A stretch of DNA of 64,000 nucleotides from Prescottella agglutinans (GCF_004011865.1 NZ_RKLP01000001.1:1-64000), one strand, 5' to 3'; shown: positions 45,290-54,096, numbered from the stretch's first letter. A program made the numbers and translations. Notes: generated from the sequence alone by a model not told the origin.

Positions 45290-45739
45290 ATGACCGAACG
45301 CCGAGGACGCCTCGCGGCGACCGTCGCCGTGACCGCGGCACTGGCCGCGCTCGCCGCCGGATGCAGCAGCACCGGCGAGTCCCCGACGCCCGGCAACACC
45401 GCGAACTCCGCCGACGCGACGTCGTCGGCGTCCGCGCCCTCGCCCGGCTCGACCGGCGCCCAGGTCGCGGGTGTCACCGACGCGCAGGCCGCGCAACTCT
45501 GCTCGGATATCGAGGCGCAGCTGCAGAACTGGCGGACCTACACGCCCACGCTCGGCAAGGGCGGCCTGAACACGGTCGTCATCTCGTGGGCGACCGCGAA
45601 CGGCATGGACCTACTGAAGCTCGCCGGCGACCGCGGACAGATCGACGCCATCACCGTCGCGCAGTGCCCGCAGGTGCGCGACGGCGCGCTCTACGCGCTC
45701 GAGATCCCGAACCTGGCGTCCGGGCTCGTCGGGTTCTGA
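45290..45739 (+). CDS. Small secreted lipoprotein, unknown function
   Basis: This 149-residue predicted lipoprotein has a cleavable signal with lipobox LAAGC (Cys25), then a Ser/Thr/Pro-rich linker (about 26-58) and a compact C-terminal domain with AQAAQLCSDIEAQLQNWR and ITVAQCPQVRDGALYAL. The two later cysteines (about residues 70 and 126) could form a disulfide outside the membrane. ATG 45290 has GAGGTGC upstream. It runs 3 bp before the proline iminopeptidase gene, so the two may be one operon. No named family is recognised. Confidence 0.8.
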   Translation: MTERRGRLAATVAVTAALAALAAGCSSTGESPTPGNTANSADATSSASAPSPGSTGAQVAGVTDAQAAQLCSDIEAQLQNWRTYTPTLGKGGLNTVVISWATANGMDLLKLAGDRGQIDAITVAQCPQVRDGALYALEIPNLASGLVGF

Positions 45740-45742
45740 CCC

Positions 45743-46699
45743 GTGCGGACGCTGTATCCCCCGATCGCGCCGCACCAGACGGGGTTCCTCGCCGTCGGTG
45801 ACGGCCAGCGCGTGTACTGGGAAGTGAGCGGCAATCCCGCCGGCAAGCCGGTGGTGTTCCTGCACGGCGGCCCCGGGGGCGGGACCGATCCGGCGCACCG
45901 GCAGTTCTTCGACCCCGCCGCCTACCGGATCGTGCTGTTCGACCAGCGCGGGTGCGGACGCTCCACGCCGCACGTCGCGGACGGCGCCGACCTGTCGGTG
46001 AACACCACCGATCACCTCGTCGCCGACATCGAAACGCTGCGTGAGCATCTCGGCATCGACCGCTGGCAGGTGTTCGGCGGCTCGTGGGGGTCGACGCTGG
46101 CGCTGACGTACGCGCAGCGGTTCCCGCAGCGGGTCACGGAACTGGTGCTGCGCGGCATCTTCCTGCTGCGCCGCAGCGAGATCGACTGGTACTACAACGG
46201 CGGCGCCGGGCACCTGTTCCCCGAACGCTGGGAGCGGTTCCTCGCTCCCGTTCCGCCCGAGGAACGTTCCGGAGACCTGGTCGAGGCGTACCACCGGCTG
46301 TTGCACGCCGACGACCCCGACGTCGCGCTGGACGCGGCGATCGCATGGTCCAGCTGGGAGGGCGCCACGAGCGCGCTGCTGCCCAAACCGGGGCGGGTCG
46401 AGGAGACGTCCGAGCCGCGTTTCGCGTTGGCGTTCGCGCGCATCGAGAACCACTACTTCCGCAACGCAGGTTTCATCGACGAGGGACAGCTGCTGCGCGA
46501 CGCGGCGACCCTGGCGTCGATCCCCGGCGTCATCGTGCAGGGCCGCTACGACGTGGTGTGCCCGGCGACGAGCTCGTGGGAGCTGCACCGCACGTGGCCC
46601 GCCTCGGAGCTCCACATCGTCGACGACGCGGGGCACGCGGCGGCCGAACCGGGCATCACACACCACCTGGTGGCGGCCACGGACCGCTTCCGCGCGTGA
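45743..46699 (+). CDS. pip: Proline iminopeptidase
   Basis: This 318-residue S33-family alpha/beta hydrolase removes N-terminal proline from peptides. The oxyanion motif is VVFLHGGPGGGTDP (37-50), then LFDQRGCGRSTPH, the nucleophile Ser114 in GGSWGS, the cap-domain segment, and the Asp and His in VQGRYDVVCP and DAGHAAAEPG. The start is GTG 45743, 3 bp after the lipoprotein stop; no separate ribosome site is seen, so coupling is likely. The protein is cytosolic, with no signal peptide. Length matches the family. Confidence 0.93.
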   Translation: MRTLYPPIAPHQTGFLAVGDGQRVYWEVSGNPAGKPVVFLHGGPGGGTDPAHRQFFDPAAYRIVLFDQRGCGRSTPHVADGADLSVNTTDHLVADIETLREHLGIDRWQVFGGSWGSTLALTYAQRFPQRVTELVLRGIFLLRRSEIDWYYNGGAGHLFPERWERFLAPVPPEERSGDLVEAYHRLLHADDPDVALDAAIAWSSWEGATSALLPKPGRVEETSEPRFALAFARIENHYFRNAGFIDEGQLLRDAATLASIPGVIVQGRYDVVCPATSSWELHRTWPASELHIVDDAGHAAAEPGITHHLVAATDRFRA

Positions 46700-46743
46700 C
46701 GGTTTCGGTCGACGGGCACGGTCCGCACTGGTAGACCTGAACC

Positions 46744-47637
46744 GTGGCAGCACGAAAGCACGGCACCGCTGTCGCCGACGTGATCGTCCCGGCGGCGCGG
46801 CAGCACTACGAGCGACTGTCGTCGCTCGCCGCCGACGTGCGCGCCGACGTCCCGGACTCGGTGCACCAGATGCGGGTGTCCGCGCGGCGCCTCCGCAGCC
46901 TGCTGGGCTCGTTCCGGCACGCGTTCCCGCCTGCGGCCACCGACACGGCCCGGGACGAACTGCGCTGGCTCGGATCGGTTCTCGGCAGGGCCCGCGACGC
47001 CGAGGTCCTCGCGGCCCGGTTCTCGGACCTGATCGACGACCAACCCGCCGATCTCGTGGTCGGGTCGGTGCACCAGCGCCTGGTCGGGACGCAGGAGGAC
47101 CTGTACCGGGCGGCGCAGGCCCACGCGGTCGAGGTGCTCGCGGAAGCGCGGTACGCGGCGTTGTGCGCCCTGCTCGACGAGGTCACCTCGGGCGACCACG
47201 CCGTCCCCGCGGAGATGACGCTGCGCGGCGGGCTGGACAAGGCGTATCGACAGCTGCGCAAGGCCGCGAAGAAGGCCCGCGCGCTCGACCGGGACGACGG
47301 GGCGGCCGTCGGGCCCGCCCTGCACCGGGTGCGCAAGCGCGCCAAGAAGCTCCGGTACGCCGCCGAGGCCGTCGCGGAGGTCGAGCCGTCCGCCGCCGAC
47401 ATCGGGGCCGCCGCGAAGGCCCTGCAGACGATGCTCGGCGACCATCAGGACGGCGTCCTCGCCCGCGACTGGATCATCGACACCGTCGCGCAGGCACGCG
47501 ACGACGACGAGGACACGTTCACGTACGGGCTGCTGTACGCCACCGAGGAGCAGCGCGGCGCCCGGGCGATCGCCGACCTGCCGCGGCACGTCAAGGCGAT
47601 CCGACGGGCCCACCGGGAGCTCGACTTCACCACCTGA
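46744..47637 (+). CDS. CHAD domain-containing protein
   Basis: This 297-residue all-helical protein of the CHAD family binds polyphosphate through conserved histidines and basic residues. The opening VHQMRVSARRLRSLLGSFRH (about 41-60) is the family signature, and the second half repeats it as LHRVRKRAKKLRYAAE (about 196-211). The start is GTG 46744. No CYTH domain is attached, unlike many actinobacterial CHAD proteins. It follows proline iminopeptidase and converges with the RNB gene 12 bp away. The position matches Rv2226. A role in polyphosphate granules is known for some members and inferred here. Confidence 0.9.
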   Translation: MAARKHGTAVADVIVPAARQHYERLSSLAADVRADVPDSVHQMRVSARRLRSLLGSFRHAFPPAATDTARDELRWLGSVLGRARDAEVLAARFSDLIDDQPADLVVGSVHQRLVGTQEDLYRAAQAHAVEVLAEARYAALCALLDEVTSGDHAVPAEMTLRGGLDKAYRQLRKAAKKARALDRDDGAAVGPALHRVRKRAKKLRYAAEAVAEVEPSAADIGAAAKALQTMLGDHQDGVLARDWIIDTVAQARDDDEDTFTYGLLYATEEQRGARAIADLPRHVKAIRRAHRELDFTT

Positions 47638-47649
47638 CGCCGGAACGGC

Positions 47650-49050
47650 CTACGCCGGGAACGCGAACTGCACCGAGCGGCCGACGACGTCGGCGGCGAC
47701 GAGCCGGACCTTCACCTCGTCGCCCTCCGCCGGATCCCCGGCGCACTTGGCGATCACCGAGATCGTCGGCACGAAGACCTCGGCGCCGCGCTTGTCGCCC
47801 GCCGCCCGCAGGACCGTCGCGTCGAACACCTCCCCGACGCGTCCGGCGAGCAGGGTGGCCTCGGTGAGGTCGACGCACGCGCGGTCCACCTTGTTCGCGC
47901 GCGCATCCGACGCCCGCATCACCGCGGGCAGGCTCGGCAACGCCGCACGCACCCACTCCGGGATCGCGACACCCGCGGACACCGCGAGGCACACCTCGGT
48001 CGTGAACCGGTCGGACAACCGCCGCAGCGGCGCCGTGACGTGTGCGTAGGAGTCGCCGATCCCCGAATGCCCCGGCACCGCGGGCAACTCGCCGTCGAAG
48101 GCGACGTAGTCGGCGCCGCGCAGCAGCGTCGTCGCCTCCGTCATCATCACGAGCGACGCCGCGGTGTTCGGATCGAGCCCGGCGAGCATCTCGCCGACCC
48201 CGCGACCGTCGGTCCAGGGCACGCCGAGGGCGCCGGCGGTGCGGCGCAGCGACTCCACCGCGCCGCCCGGCGGTGGCGGCATGGTCCGCAGCAGGCCGAC
48301 GCCCGCCTCGAGCATCAACCGGGCCGCGCACATGCCCGTCAGCAGGGACACCTCGGCGTTCCAGTCGTCGGCCTCGGTCCGCGGCTGGATCTCGACCTTC
48401 CACCCGTCGCCGTGCCACACGACCCGCTGTTCGGGCAGGCGCAGTTCGATCGCGCCCCGCTCGATCGCCGCCACCGCGCGGAGCCTGCCGAACTCGGGCA
48501 GCGACCGAATCGACGGGTGCAGCGTCCCCGTCTCCGAATGCGCCTGGACCGTCTCGTAATCGAAGCGGGCGACGGAACGGACGAGGGCCCGCGTGACGGC
48601 CACCGACGTCGGCCGGGCGCGCCCGTCGAGTTCGATCCGCCACAGCGCCGCCGGACGCACCACGTCGGGCAGCAGGCTGGCCGCATCCTCCGACAGGGCC
48701 CGCGGGTGCAGCGGCACCGAACCGTCCGGCAGGTAGAAGGTCTGCCCCCGGTCCCGCGTCGCGCTGTCGAGTGCGCCGCCCGGACGCACGACGGCGGCCA
48801 CGTCGGCGATGGCGTAGTGCAGCACGAACCCGGACGCGGTGCGCTCGAGGTGCAGCGCCTGGTCGAGGTCCATCGAACCCGGCGGGTCGATCGTCACCAG
48901 CGCGAGGTCGGTCCGGTCCTCGCGCTCGCCGACCCACGTGTCCGCGGCGCCGGCCACCTCGGCGAGCACCTCGGGCGAGAATTCGTCGCGGAGGGCGAAT
49001 TCGGCTCGCACCGCGTCGAAGTCGACGCCGTGCGCGGTGACCCGGGCCAT
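47650..49050 (-). CDS. RNB-domain ribonuclease (RNase II/R family, short form)
   Basis: This 466-residue RNase II-like exoribonuclease is much shorter than RNase R, lacking the usual N-terminal cold-shock pair. The RNB active-site motif reads IDPPGSMDLDQAL: Asp55, Asp61 and Asp63 are present, but the fourth acidic position of the canonical D-x-D-D is Gln64. FVLHYAIADVAAVVRPGG and the later SYAHVTAPLRRLSDRF (nucleotide-binding Arg region) are family features. A short S1-like beta-barrel may form the last 80 residues. The start is ATG 49048-49050. It might process 3' ends of structured RNA; rnpB is nearby but there is no evidence of a link. Confidence 0.88.
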   Translation of the reverse strand: MARVTAHGVDFDAVRAEFALRDEFSPEVLAEVAGAADTWVGEREDRTDLALVTIDPPGSMDLDQALHLERTASGFVLHYAIADVAAVVRPGGALDSATRDRGQTFYLPDGSVPLHPRALSEDAASLLPDVVRPAALWRIELDGRARPTSVAVTRALVRSVARFDYETVQAHSETGTLHPSIRSLPEFGRLRAVAAIERGAIELRLPEQRVVWHGDGWKVEIQPRTEADDWNAEVSLLTGMCAARLMLEAGVGLLRTMPPPPGGAVESLRRTAGALGVPWTDGRGVGEMLAGLDPNTAASLVMMTEATTLLRGADYVAFDGELPAVPGHSGIGDSYAHVTAPLRRLSDRFTTEVCLAVSAGVAIPEWVRAALPSLPAVMRASDARANKVDRACVDLTEATLLAGRVGEVFDATVLRAAGDKRGAEVFVPTISVIAKCAGDPAEGDEVKVRLVAADVVGRSVQFAFPA

Positions 49051-49073
49051 TCCGACGGCCCGCGGTCTGCCGT

Positions 49074-49259
49074 TCAGTCGTTCCACTCGGCGTCCGCGGC
49101 GTCCGCGGCCTTGTTGCGTTCCGCCGCCGTCTGCAGCGCTCGCTCGGCGCTCTCCCGGTCGGGATACGGGCCCATGCGGTCGAAGACGTTGGGCGACTTG
49201 CCCTGGCTCACGGAGCCGTCCGAGAGGCTGAAATACCACTGCTTGTCGTCGTCGCTCAT
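49074..49259 (-). CDS. Small SPOR-like protein, 61 aa
   Basis: This 61-residue protein begins MSDDDKQWYFSLSDGSVSQG and contains DRMGPYPDRESAERALQTAAERN. The pattern resembles a truncated SPOR/stress-related small protein that is common and conserved in actinobacteria. ATG 49257-49259 was chosen since it begins the conserved sequence, and upstream residues are not protein-like. It lies 23 bp before the RNB gene on the same strand and may be its operon partner. No function is known. Confidence 0.75.
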   Translation of the reverse strand: MSDDDKQWYFSLSDGSVSQGKSPNVFDRMGPYPDRESAERALQTAAERNKAADAADAEWND

Positions 49260-49489
49260 GCTCTCAGTGTGCCCCGCGACCGGTGCGGTCACCATCGCAT
49301 CCGCCGACGCGATGTGATCGTTGTGTGAAGTCGTCGAGAAGTTGTCGACGTAGACCTGTGACAAAACCGCTCGGCCTGCTAATCTCTGCGCGTACGGCGC
49401 ACTCGCGTCGACGCCTCCGCGTCACCGAACCGCCGGTTCACCCCACCTACCTTTGTACCGACGCGATGCGTCAGAGATCGGAGTTCTGC

Positions 49490-49597
49490 ATGTCCTACAT
49501 CATCTTCGACACCCTGCTCCCCTACCTCGGCCAGGCCGGCGCCGAGTACTGGGCCAAGATGCTCATCGTGAATCCGATCGGCGGCTTCTTCCAGTAG
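49490..49597 (+). CDS. 35-aa small protein upstream of the rnpB terminator
   Basis: This very short ORF encodes a product beginning MSYIIFDTLLPYLGQAGAEY and ending IGGFFQ. It has GGAG 6 nt before its ATG and a 17-bp perfect terminator stem 7 bp after its stop. The peptide is hydrophobic and aromatic with few charges, so a membrane-associated or amphipathic helix is plausible. The upstream 230 bp has room for its own promoter. Coding status rests on ribosome site, terminator and amino-acid composition; no family is recognised. Confidence 0.55.
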   Translation: MSYIIFDTLLPYLGQAGAEYWAKMLIVNPIGGFFQ

Positions 49598-49604
49598 AGC
49601 CTGT

Positions 49605-49644
49605 ACGACGAAGGCCCCCGGATGATTCCGGGGGCCTTCGTCGT
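49605..49644. terminator. 17-bp bidirectional terminator between the 35-aa ORF and rnpB
   Basis: ACGACGAAGGCCCCCGG (49605-49621) pairs perfectly with 49628-49644; the loop is ATGATT. It ends transcription of the small ORF and, on the other strand, of the RNase P RNA. Confidence 0.85.
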
Positions 49645-49654
49645 ATGAGGACTG

Positions 49655-50090
<436 letters not shown>

Positions 50091-50148
50091 CGACAAGACT
50101 ACTGGGTGCGGTCGCCGTGTCCGAACCCGCGGTGTCGGTGCCCCGCAC

Positions 50149-50154
50149 TATCGT
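50149..50154 (+). promoter_or_regulatory. TANNNT -10 box for DUF1697 gene
   Basis: TATCGT lies 6 nt before the ATG at 50161; no ribosome binding site is seen. It faces the rnpB promoter in a 70-bp divergent gap. Confidence 0.5.
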
Positions 50155-50160
50155 CGCGCC

Positions 50161-50688
50161 ATGACGCGTTACGTGGCACTTCTCCGAGGAATCAACGTCG
50201 GCGGCATCAACATCAAGATGGCCGATCTGCGCCAGGTCTTCGTCGACCTCGAATTCGACGACGTGAAGACGGTCCTCGCGTCGGGCAACGTGCTGTTCTC
50301 CTCGGACTCGGCGGACGTTGCGGGTCTGAAAGCAAGCATCGAGGCCGCGCTGCGGAAGGTCTTCGGCTACGAGGCGTGGGTGTTCGTCCTCGACACCGCG
50401 ACCCTGTCCGGGATCGTCGAGGCGTATCCGTTCGATCCCGAACGCGACGGCTGGCACCCCTACGTGATGTTCACCGCAGAACCGACCGTCCTCGAGGGGC
50501 TGCTCACGGTGCAGGGCGACCTCGATCCCGCGATCGAGCGGATCCAGGGCGGAGACGGCGTCCTGTACTGGGAGGTCGAGCGCGGGATGACACTGACCAG
50601 CAGTTTCGGCAAGAACACCGGCAAGGCGAAACTCAAGGCGGTCACCACCACCCGGAACCTGCGCACCCTGGTCAAGCTCCTGAAGTGA
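50161..50688 (+). CDS. DUF1697 protein
   Basis: This 175-residue cytosolic protein of the DUF1697 family has the typical N-terminus MTRYVALLRGINVGGINIKM, where the GINVGG motif is the family hallmark. ADLRQVFVDLEFDDVKTVLASGNVLF follows, and the C-terminal GKNTGKAKLKAVTTTRN. ATG 50161 is 6 nt past a TATCGT box. Its TGA overlaps the GTG of the following transporter gene (GTGA), so the two are coupled. The molecular function of the family is not known to me. Confidence 0.9.
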   Translation: MTRYVALLRGINVGGINIKMADLRQVFVDLEFDDVKTVLASGNVLFSSDSADVAGLKASIEAALRKVFGYEAWVFVLDTATLSGIVEAYPFDPERDGWHPYVMFTAEPTVLEGLLTVQGDLDPAIERIQGGDGVLYWEVERGMTLTSSFGKNTGKAKLKAVTTTRNLRTLVKLLK

Positions 50689-51932
50689 GCGTGCTCGCGA
50701 TCGCCGCAGCGCTGCTCGTGGCCGCGGTGCTGGTCTTCGCGATCGTCCGCCCTCGGGGTCTCCCCGAGATCGTGGTGGCGGGACCGGCGGCGGTGCTCGC
50801 GGTCGCGATCGACGTCGTGACTCCGGCGCAGGCGTGGTCGGAGATCACCACGCTGGCCCCGACGGTCGGGTTCCTTGCGGCGATCCTCGTCCTCGCGCAC
50901 CTGGCGGACGCGGCGGGCGTCTTCGCCTGGGTGGCCGGGATCCTCACGCGCGACGGCACGCGCGGTCCCGTGCACCTGCTCGCGGCGGTGTTCGCTGTCG
51001 CGTCGGTCACGACGGCCGTCCTCAGCCTCGATGCTACGGTGGTGTTGCTGACGCCCGTCGTGATCCGGGCCGCCCGCACACTCGGCCTGCCGGTCCGGCC
51101 GCACGCGTACGCCACCGCGCACCTGTCGAATTCGGCGTCGACGTTGCTGCCGGTGTCGAACCTGACGAACCTCATCGCGTTCGCCGCGACCGGTCTGACG
51201 TTCGTTCACTTCACGGCGGTGATGGCGCTGCCGTGGGCGGTGACGATCGCCCTCGAATGGGCGGTGTTCCGGGTCTTCTTCCGCCGCGACCTGACCGCGC
51301 CCGACCCCGTGGACGCCCCGGCTCCCCCGTCCGAGTCGCGCCCGGCGCCGGTCGCGGCGCTGGCAGTGCTGGCCGCGACACTGGTCGGGTTCACAATCGG
51401 CGGTCTCGTCGGGATCGCTCCCGGCTGGGTGGCCGCGGCGGGCGCGCTGGTCCTCGCCGTGCCCGCACTGCGGGACGGCCGCACGACGCCGCGGCGGATG
51501 CTGTTCGCGGCGGACCTGTGGTTCTGCGCGTTCGTGCTCGCGCTCGGCGTCGTGGTCGCCGGGGTCGCGGCCGGCCCGATCGGGGACTGGCTCGGCGGGC
51601 TGCTGCCCGACGACGCGGACCTCGCGGGCATGCTCACGGTGGCCGTCGTCGCGGCAGTCGAGGCGAATCTGCTCAACAACCTGCCGGCGACGCTGCTGCT
51701 GCTCCCCGTCCTCGGGCCGTCGGCACCGACCGGGCTGGTGCTGGCGCTGCTGATCGGCGTGAACCTCGGCCCCAACCTCACCTATGTCGGTTCGCTCGCG
51801 ACCATGCTGTGGCGACGCGTCACGGCGGACGGCGGGTGCCGGCCCGAGCTCGGCACGTTCACCAAGCTCGGGCTGGCGACCACGCCCCTCACCGTCGTCG
51901 CGGCGACGACGACGGTGTGGCTGGTCCTGTGA
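50685..51932 (+). CDS. ArsB/NhaD-type ion transporter (SLC13/IT superfamily)
   Basis: This 415-residue polytopic membrane protein has about ten to twelve hydrophobic segments. IT-superfamily hallmarks are the paired re-entrant motifs: HLSNSASTLLPVSNLTNLIAF in the first half and VEANLLNNLPATLLLLPVLG in the second. ArsB arsenite pumps and citrate/anion transporters share these motifs. The start is GTG 50685 overlapping the DUF1697 stop. No arsR, arsC or arsA gene is near, so arsenite efflux is only one option. Another is a sodium/proton or organic anion carrier. Confidence 0.82.
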   Translation: MSVLAIAAALLVAAVLVFAIVRPRGLPEIVVAGPAAVLAVAIDVVTPAQAWSEITTLAPTVGFLAAILVLAHLADAAGVFAWVAGILTRDGTRGPVHLLAAVFAVASVTTAVLSLDATVVLLTPVVIRAARTLGLPVRPHAYATAHLSNSASTLLPVSNLTNLIAFAATGLTFVHFTAVMALPWAVTIALEWAVFRVFFRRDLTAPDPVDAPAPPSESRPAPVAALAVLAATLVGFTIGGLVGIAPGWVAAAGALVLAVPALRDGRTTPRRMLFAADLWFCAFVLALGVVVAGVAAGPIGDWLGGLLPDDADLAGMLTVAVVAAVEANLLNNLPATLLLLPVLGPSAPTGLVLALLIGVNLGPNLTYVGSLATMLWRRVTADGGCRPELGTFTKLGLATTPLTVVAATTTVWLVL

Positions 51933-51938
51933 CCGGGA

Positions 51939-53321
51939 TCAGCGGGTCGGTTCGAGCGATTCGTCCGCGAACGGATCGCCCTGACGCGGCGCGTTGTACA
52001 GCTCCTCGTCGAGAATGCCCTCCCGCTTGGCGACGATCGTCGGGACCAGCGCCTGGCCCGTGACGTTGAGCGCGGTGCGGCCCATGTCGACGATCGGCTC
52101 GACGGCGAGCAGCAGACCGACACCGGCCAGCGGCAGGCCCAGCGTCGACAGGGTCAGCGTCAGCATCACGGTGGCACCGGTGGTGCCGGCGGTGGCGGCG
52201 GAACCGATCACCGAGACCACGACGATGAGCAGGTAGTCGGTGAGGCTCAGATCCACGCCGTAGAACTGCGCGACGAAGATCGCGGCGATCGCCGGGTACA
52301 CGGCCGCGCAGCCGTCCATCTTGGTGGTGGCGCCGAGCGGCACCGCGAACGACGCGTACTCGCGCGGCACGCCGAGGTTGCGTTCGGTGACCCGCTCGGT
52401 GAGCGGCAGCGTGCCGATCGAGGACCTGGAGACGAAGCCCAGCTGCGTGGCCGGCCACACGCCGGAGTAGAAGTTCTTCACCGACAGCCCGTGCACGCGG
52501 ATGATGAGCGGGTACACGACGAAGAACACGATCGCCAGACCGACGTACACCGCGATCGTGAACACGCCGAGCTGACCGATCGCGTCCCAGCCGTAGGTGG
52601 CGACGGCCTTGGCGATCAACGCGGCGGTGCCGATCGGGGCGAGGCGGATGATCCACCACAGGACCTTCTGCACGATCGCGAGCAGCGCGGCGTTGAAGTT
52701 CAGGAACGGTTCGGCCTTCTCGCCGACCTTGAGGGCGGCGATGCCGATCGCGATCGCGACGACCAGCAGCTGCAGGACGTTGAAGCTCAGCGACGTCGTC
52801 GCCGAGAACCCGGACGCGGCGTCGCCCGTGACGGTGGTCTTGGCGCCGAGGCCGAGGAAGTTCTGCGGCACCAGGCCGGTGAGGAAGGCCCACCACGAGC
52901 CCGACGACTTCGGCGCGGACGCGGTCTCGGCGTCGACCGTGGTGTTCGACCCGGGCTGCGTGATCAGGCCGACCGCGATGCCGATCAGCACCGCGATGAA
53001 CGCGGTGATCGCGAACCACAGCAGCGTCTGCACCGCGAGGCGGGCGGCGTTCGCGACGTTGCGCAGGTTCGCGATGGAACTGACGATCGCGGTGAAGATC
53101 AGCGGGATGACCGCCACGGTGAGCAGCGCCACGTAGCTCGAACCGATCGTCTTGACCGTGCCGACGAGCCAGTTCTCGTTGCCGTCGGCGGCATCGGGCA
53201 TCGTGCGGGCGATCAGACCCAGCACGACGCCGAGGATCAGGCCCGCGACGATCTGCGGGCCGAAGGAGGTTGCCCACTTGGGCAGGGCGCGCCGGGGCGC
53301 GTCGAGGGTGGGGGCCGACAT
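51939..53321 (-). CDS. Dicarboxylate/amino acid:cation symporter (DAACS), possibly cystine uptake
   Basis: This 460-residue sodium-coupled symporter of the GltP/DctA/TcyP family has about eight helices. Motifs are VALLTVAVIPLIFTAIVSSIANL in TM3, SRSSIGTLPLT in the HP1 serine-rich loop, and TTKMDGCAAVYPAIAAIF in the TM7 metal/substrate region, with MDGCA replacing the NMDGTA of glutamate transporters. The ATG at 53319-53321 gives the family N-terminus. A cysteine-rich leader ORF lies 123 bp upstream, which suggests control by cysteine and therefore TcyP-like cystine transport, rather than C4-dicarboxylates. The substrate remains unproven. Confidence 0.88.
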   Translation of the reverse strand: MSAPTLDAPRRALPKWATSFGPQIVAGLILGVVLGLIARTMPDAADGNENWLVGTVKTIGSSYVALLTVAVIPLIFTAIVSSIANLRNVANAARLAVQTLLWFAITAFIAVLIGIAVGLITQPGSNTTVDAETASAPKSSGSWWAFLTGLVPQNFLGLGAKTTVTGDAASGFSATTSLSFNVLQLLVVAIAIGIAALKVGEKAEPFLNFNAALLAIVQKVLWWIIRLAPIGTAALIAKAVATYGWDAIGQLGVFTIAVYVGLAIVFFVVYPLIIRVHGLSVKNFYSGVWPATQLGFVSRSSIGTLPLTERVTERNLGVPREYASFAVPLGATTKMDGCAAVYPAIAAIFVAQFYGVDLSLTDYLLIVVVSVIGSAATAGTTGATVMLTLTLSTLGLPLAGVGLLLAVEPIVDMGRTALNVTGQALVPTIVAKREGILDEELYNAPRQGDPFADESLEPTR

Positions 53322-53646
53322 GAGGGCCTTTCGGGTGGAGATGTGGAGACGGCGGCGCACGACGACAGCGTGCGCGACCGAAGAGGGACGCACGGCGGGC
53401 TCGGAAGAACGAGCCGATCCGGGACTCGAGTGGTCGACCGGATGTCAGCAGTGACAGACCGCGCTCGCCTGCAGACAGTTGTCGACGTAGCGGCGACAGG
53501 TCAGCAGGGCGTTCACAGCGCATGAGGCTACGCCCCGCGCTCGTGTGGAATCCAATCGGGCACCCACGTGGTGGGAGGTGGCGGACAATGAGCGGTGAAC
53601 GTGAGGTCTGAAACACGTACCAGCCGCCGTGCGAGGAGCGATTGCG
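53322..53646. promoter_or_regulatory. 325-bp divergent region with the cysteine leader
   Basis: This gap between the DAACS symporter and the DUF4383 gene contains the leader ORF (53445-53516) and about 120 bp between it and the symporter that could fold for attenuation. A GGGAGGTGGCGGACAAT sequence near 53573-53589 may be promoter or ribosome site for a very short plus-strand frame, which I do not credit. Confidence 0.4.
53445..53516 (-). CDS. Cysteine-rich leader peptide upstream of the DAACS gene
   Basis: The 23-codon frame starts at GTG 53516 and encodes a peptide ending LLTCRRYVDNCLQASAVCHC. It has four cysteines, two of them in the last three residues, and the C-R-R-[HY]-V-D core found in actinobacterial leader peptides placed before sulfur-metabolism genes. 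In mycobacteria, cysteine-rich small ORFs control downstream sulfur genes by attenuation linked to cysteine supply. Here it lies 123 bp before the symporter, on the same strand. There is no strong ribosome site, consistent with a leaderless or near-leaderless mRNA. The start codon is the least certain part. Confidence 0.65.
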   Translation of the reverse strand: MNALLTCRRYVDNCLQASAVCHC

Positions 53647-54096
53647 ATGGACGAGGGCCTGGCCCGCACCACCACCCAGCTCGCCACCATTGCCGTCTCG
53701 GTGACCATCCTGGTGATCGGAGTCCTCGGATTCGTCCCGGGGGTCACCTTCGGCTTGGGCGACATCACCTGGGCCGGTCCCGGCTCCGACGCCCAACTGC
53801 TCGGGTGGACGGACGTGTCCGTGCTCCACAACGCCGCGCACATCACGACGGGAATCCTCGGCCTCGTGCTGTCCCGGACGCTGGCCTCCGCCGAGATGTT
53901 CCTCATCGGCACGGGCCTGGTGGCGATCCTGCTGGGCGTGTACGGGCTGGTCATCGACGCCGATACGGCGTCGAACTTCATGCCGATCGACCGCACCGCC
54001 AGCTGGCTCCACCTCGTCACCGGGGTGACGCTCGTCTTCCTCGGTGTCGCGCTACCCCGACACGACGACGGCCCTACAGATGCGACGTATCGTTGA
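53647..54096 (+). CDS. DUF4383 membrane protein
   Basis: This 149-residue protein has four hydrophobic helices (about 14-36, 62-80, 84-106 and 122-142) and the family feature HNAAHITTGILGLVLSRT. ATG 53647 has GAGGAG 8 nt upstream. The 3' end overlaps the convergent RNase H/phosphatase gene by about 23 bp. Proteins of this family are common in actinobacteria, often near stress or redox genes, and their function is not established. Confidence 0.82.
   Translation: MDEGLARTTTQLATIAVSVTILVIGVLGFVPGVTFGLGDITWAGPGSDAQLLGWTDVSVLHNAAHITTGILGLVLSRTLASAEMFLIGTGLVAILLGVYGLVIDADTASNFMPIDRTASWLHLVTGVTLVFLGVALPRHDDGPTDATYR

Noticed and set aside
50685-51932. Naming the ion transporter arsB
   Set aside because: The IT-superfamily motifs are shared with NhaD and anion carriers, and no arsenic genes are near, so a specific symbol is unsupported.
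53589-53612. 7-codon plus-strand frame after GGGAGG upstream of the DUF4383 gene
   Set aside because: The same bases look like a -10/ribosome-site mixture, the peptide has no features, and it cannot be told from chance.
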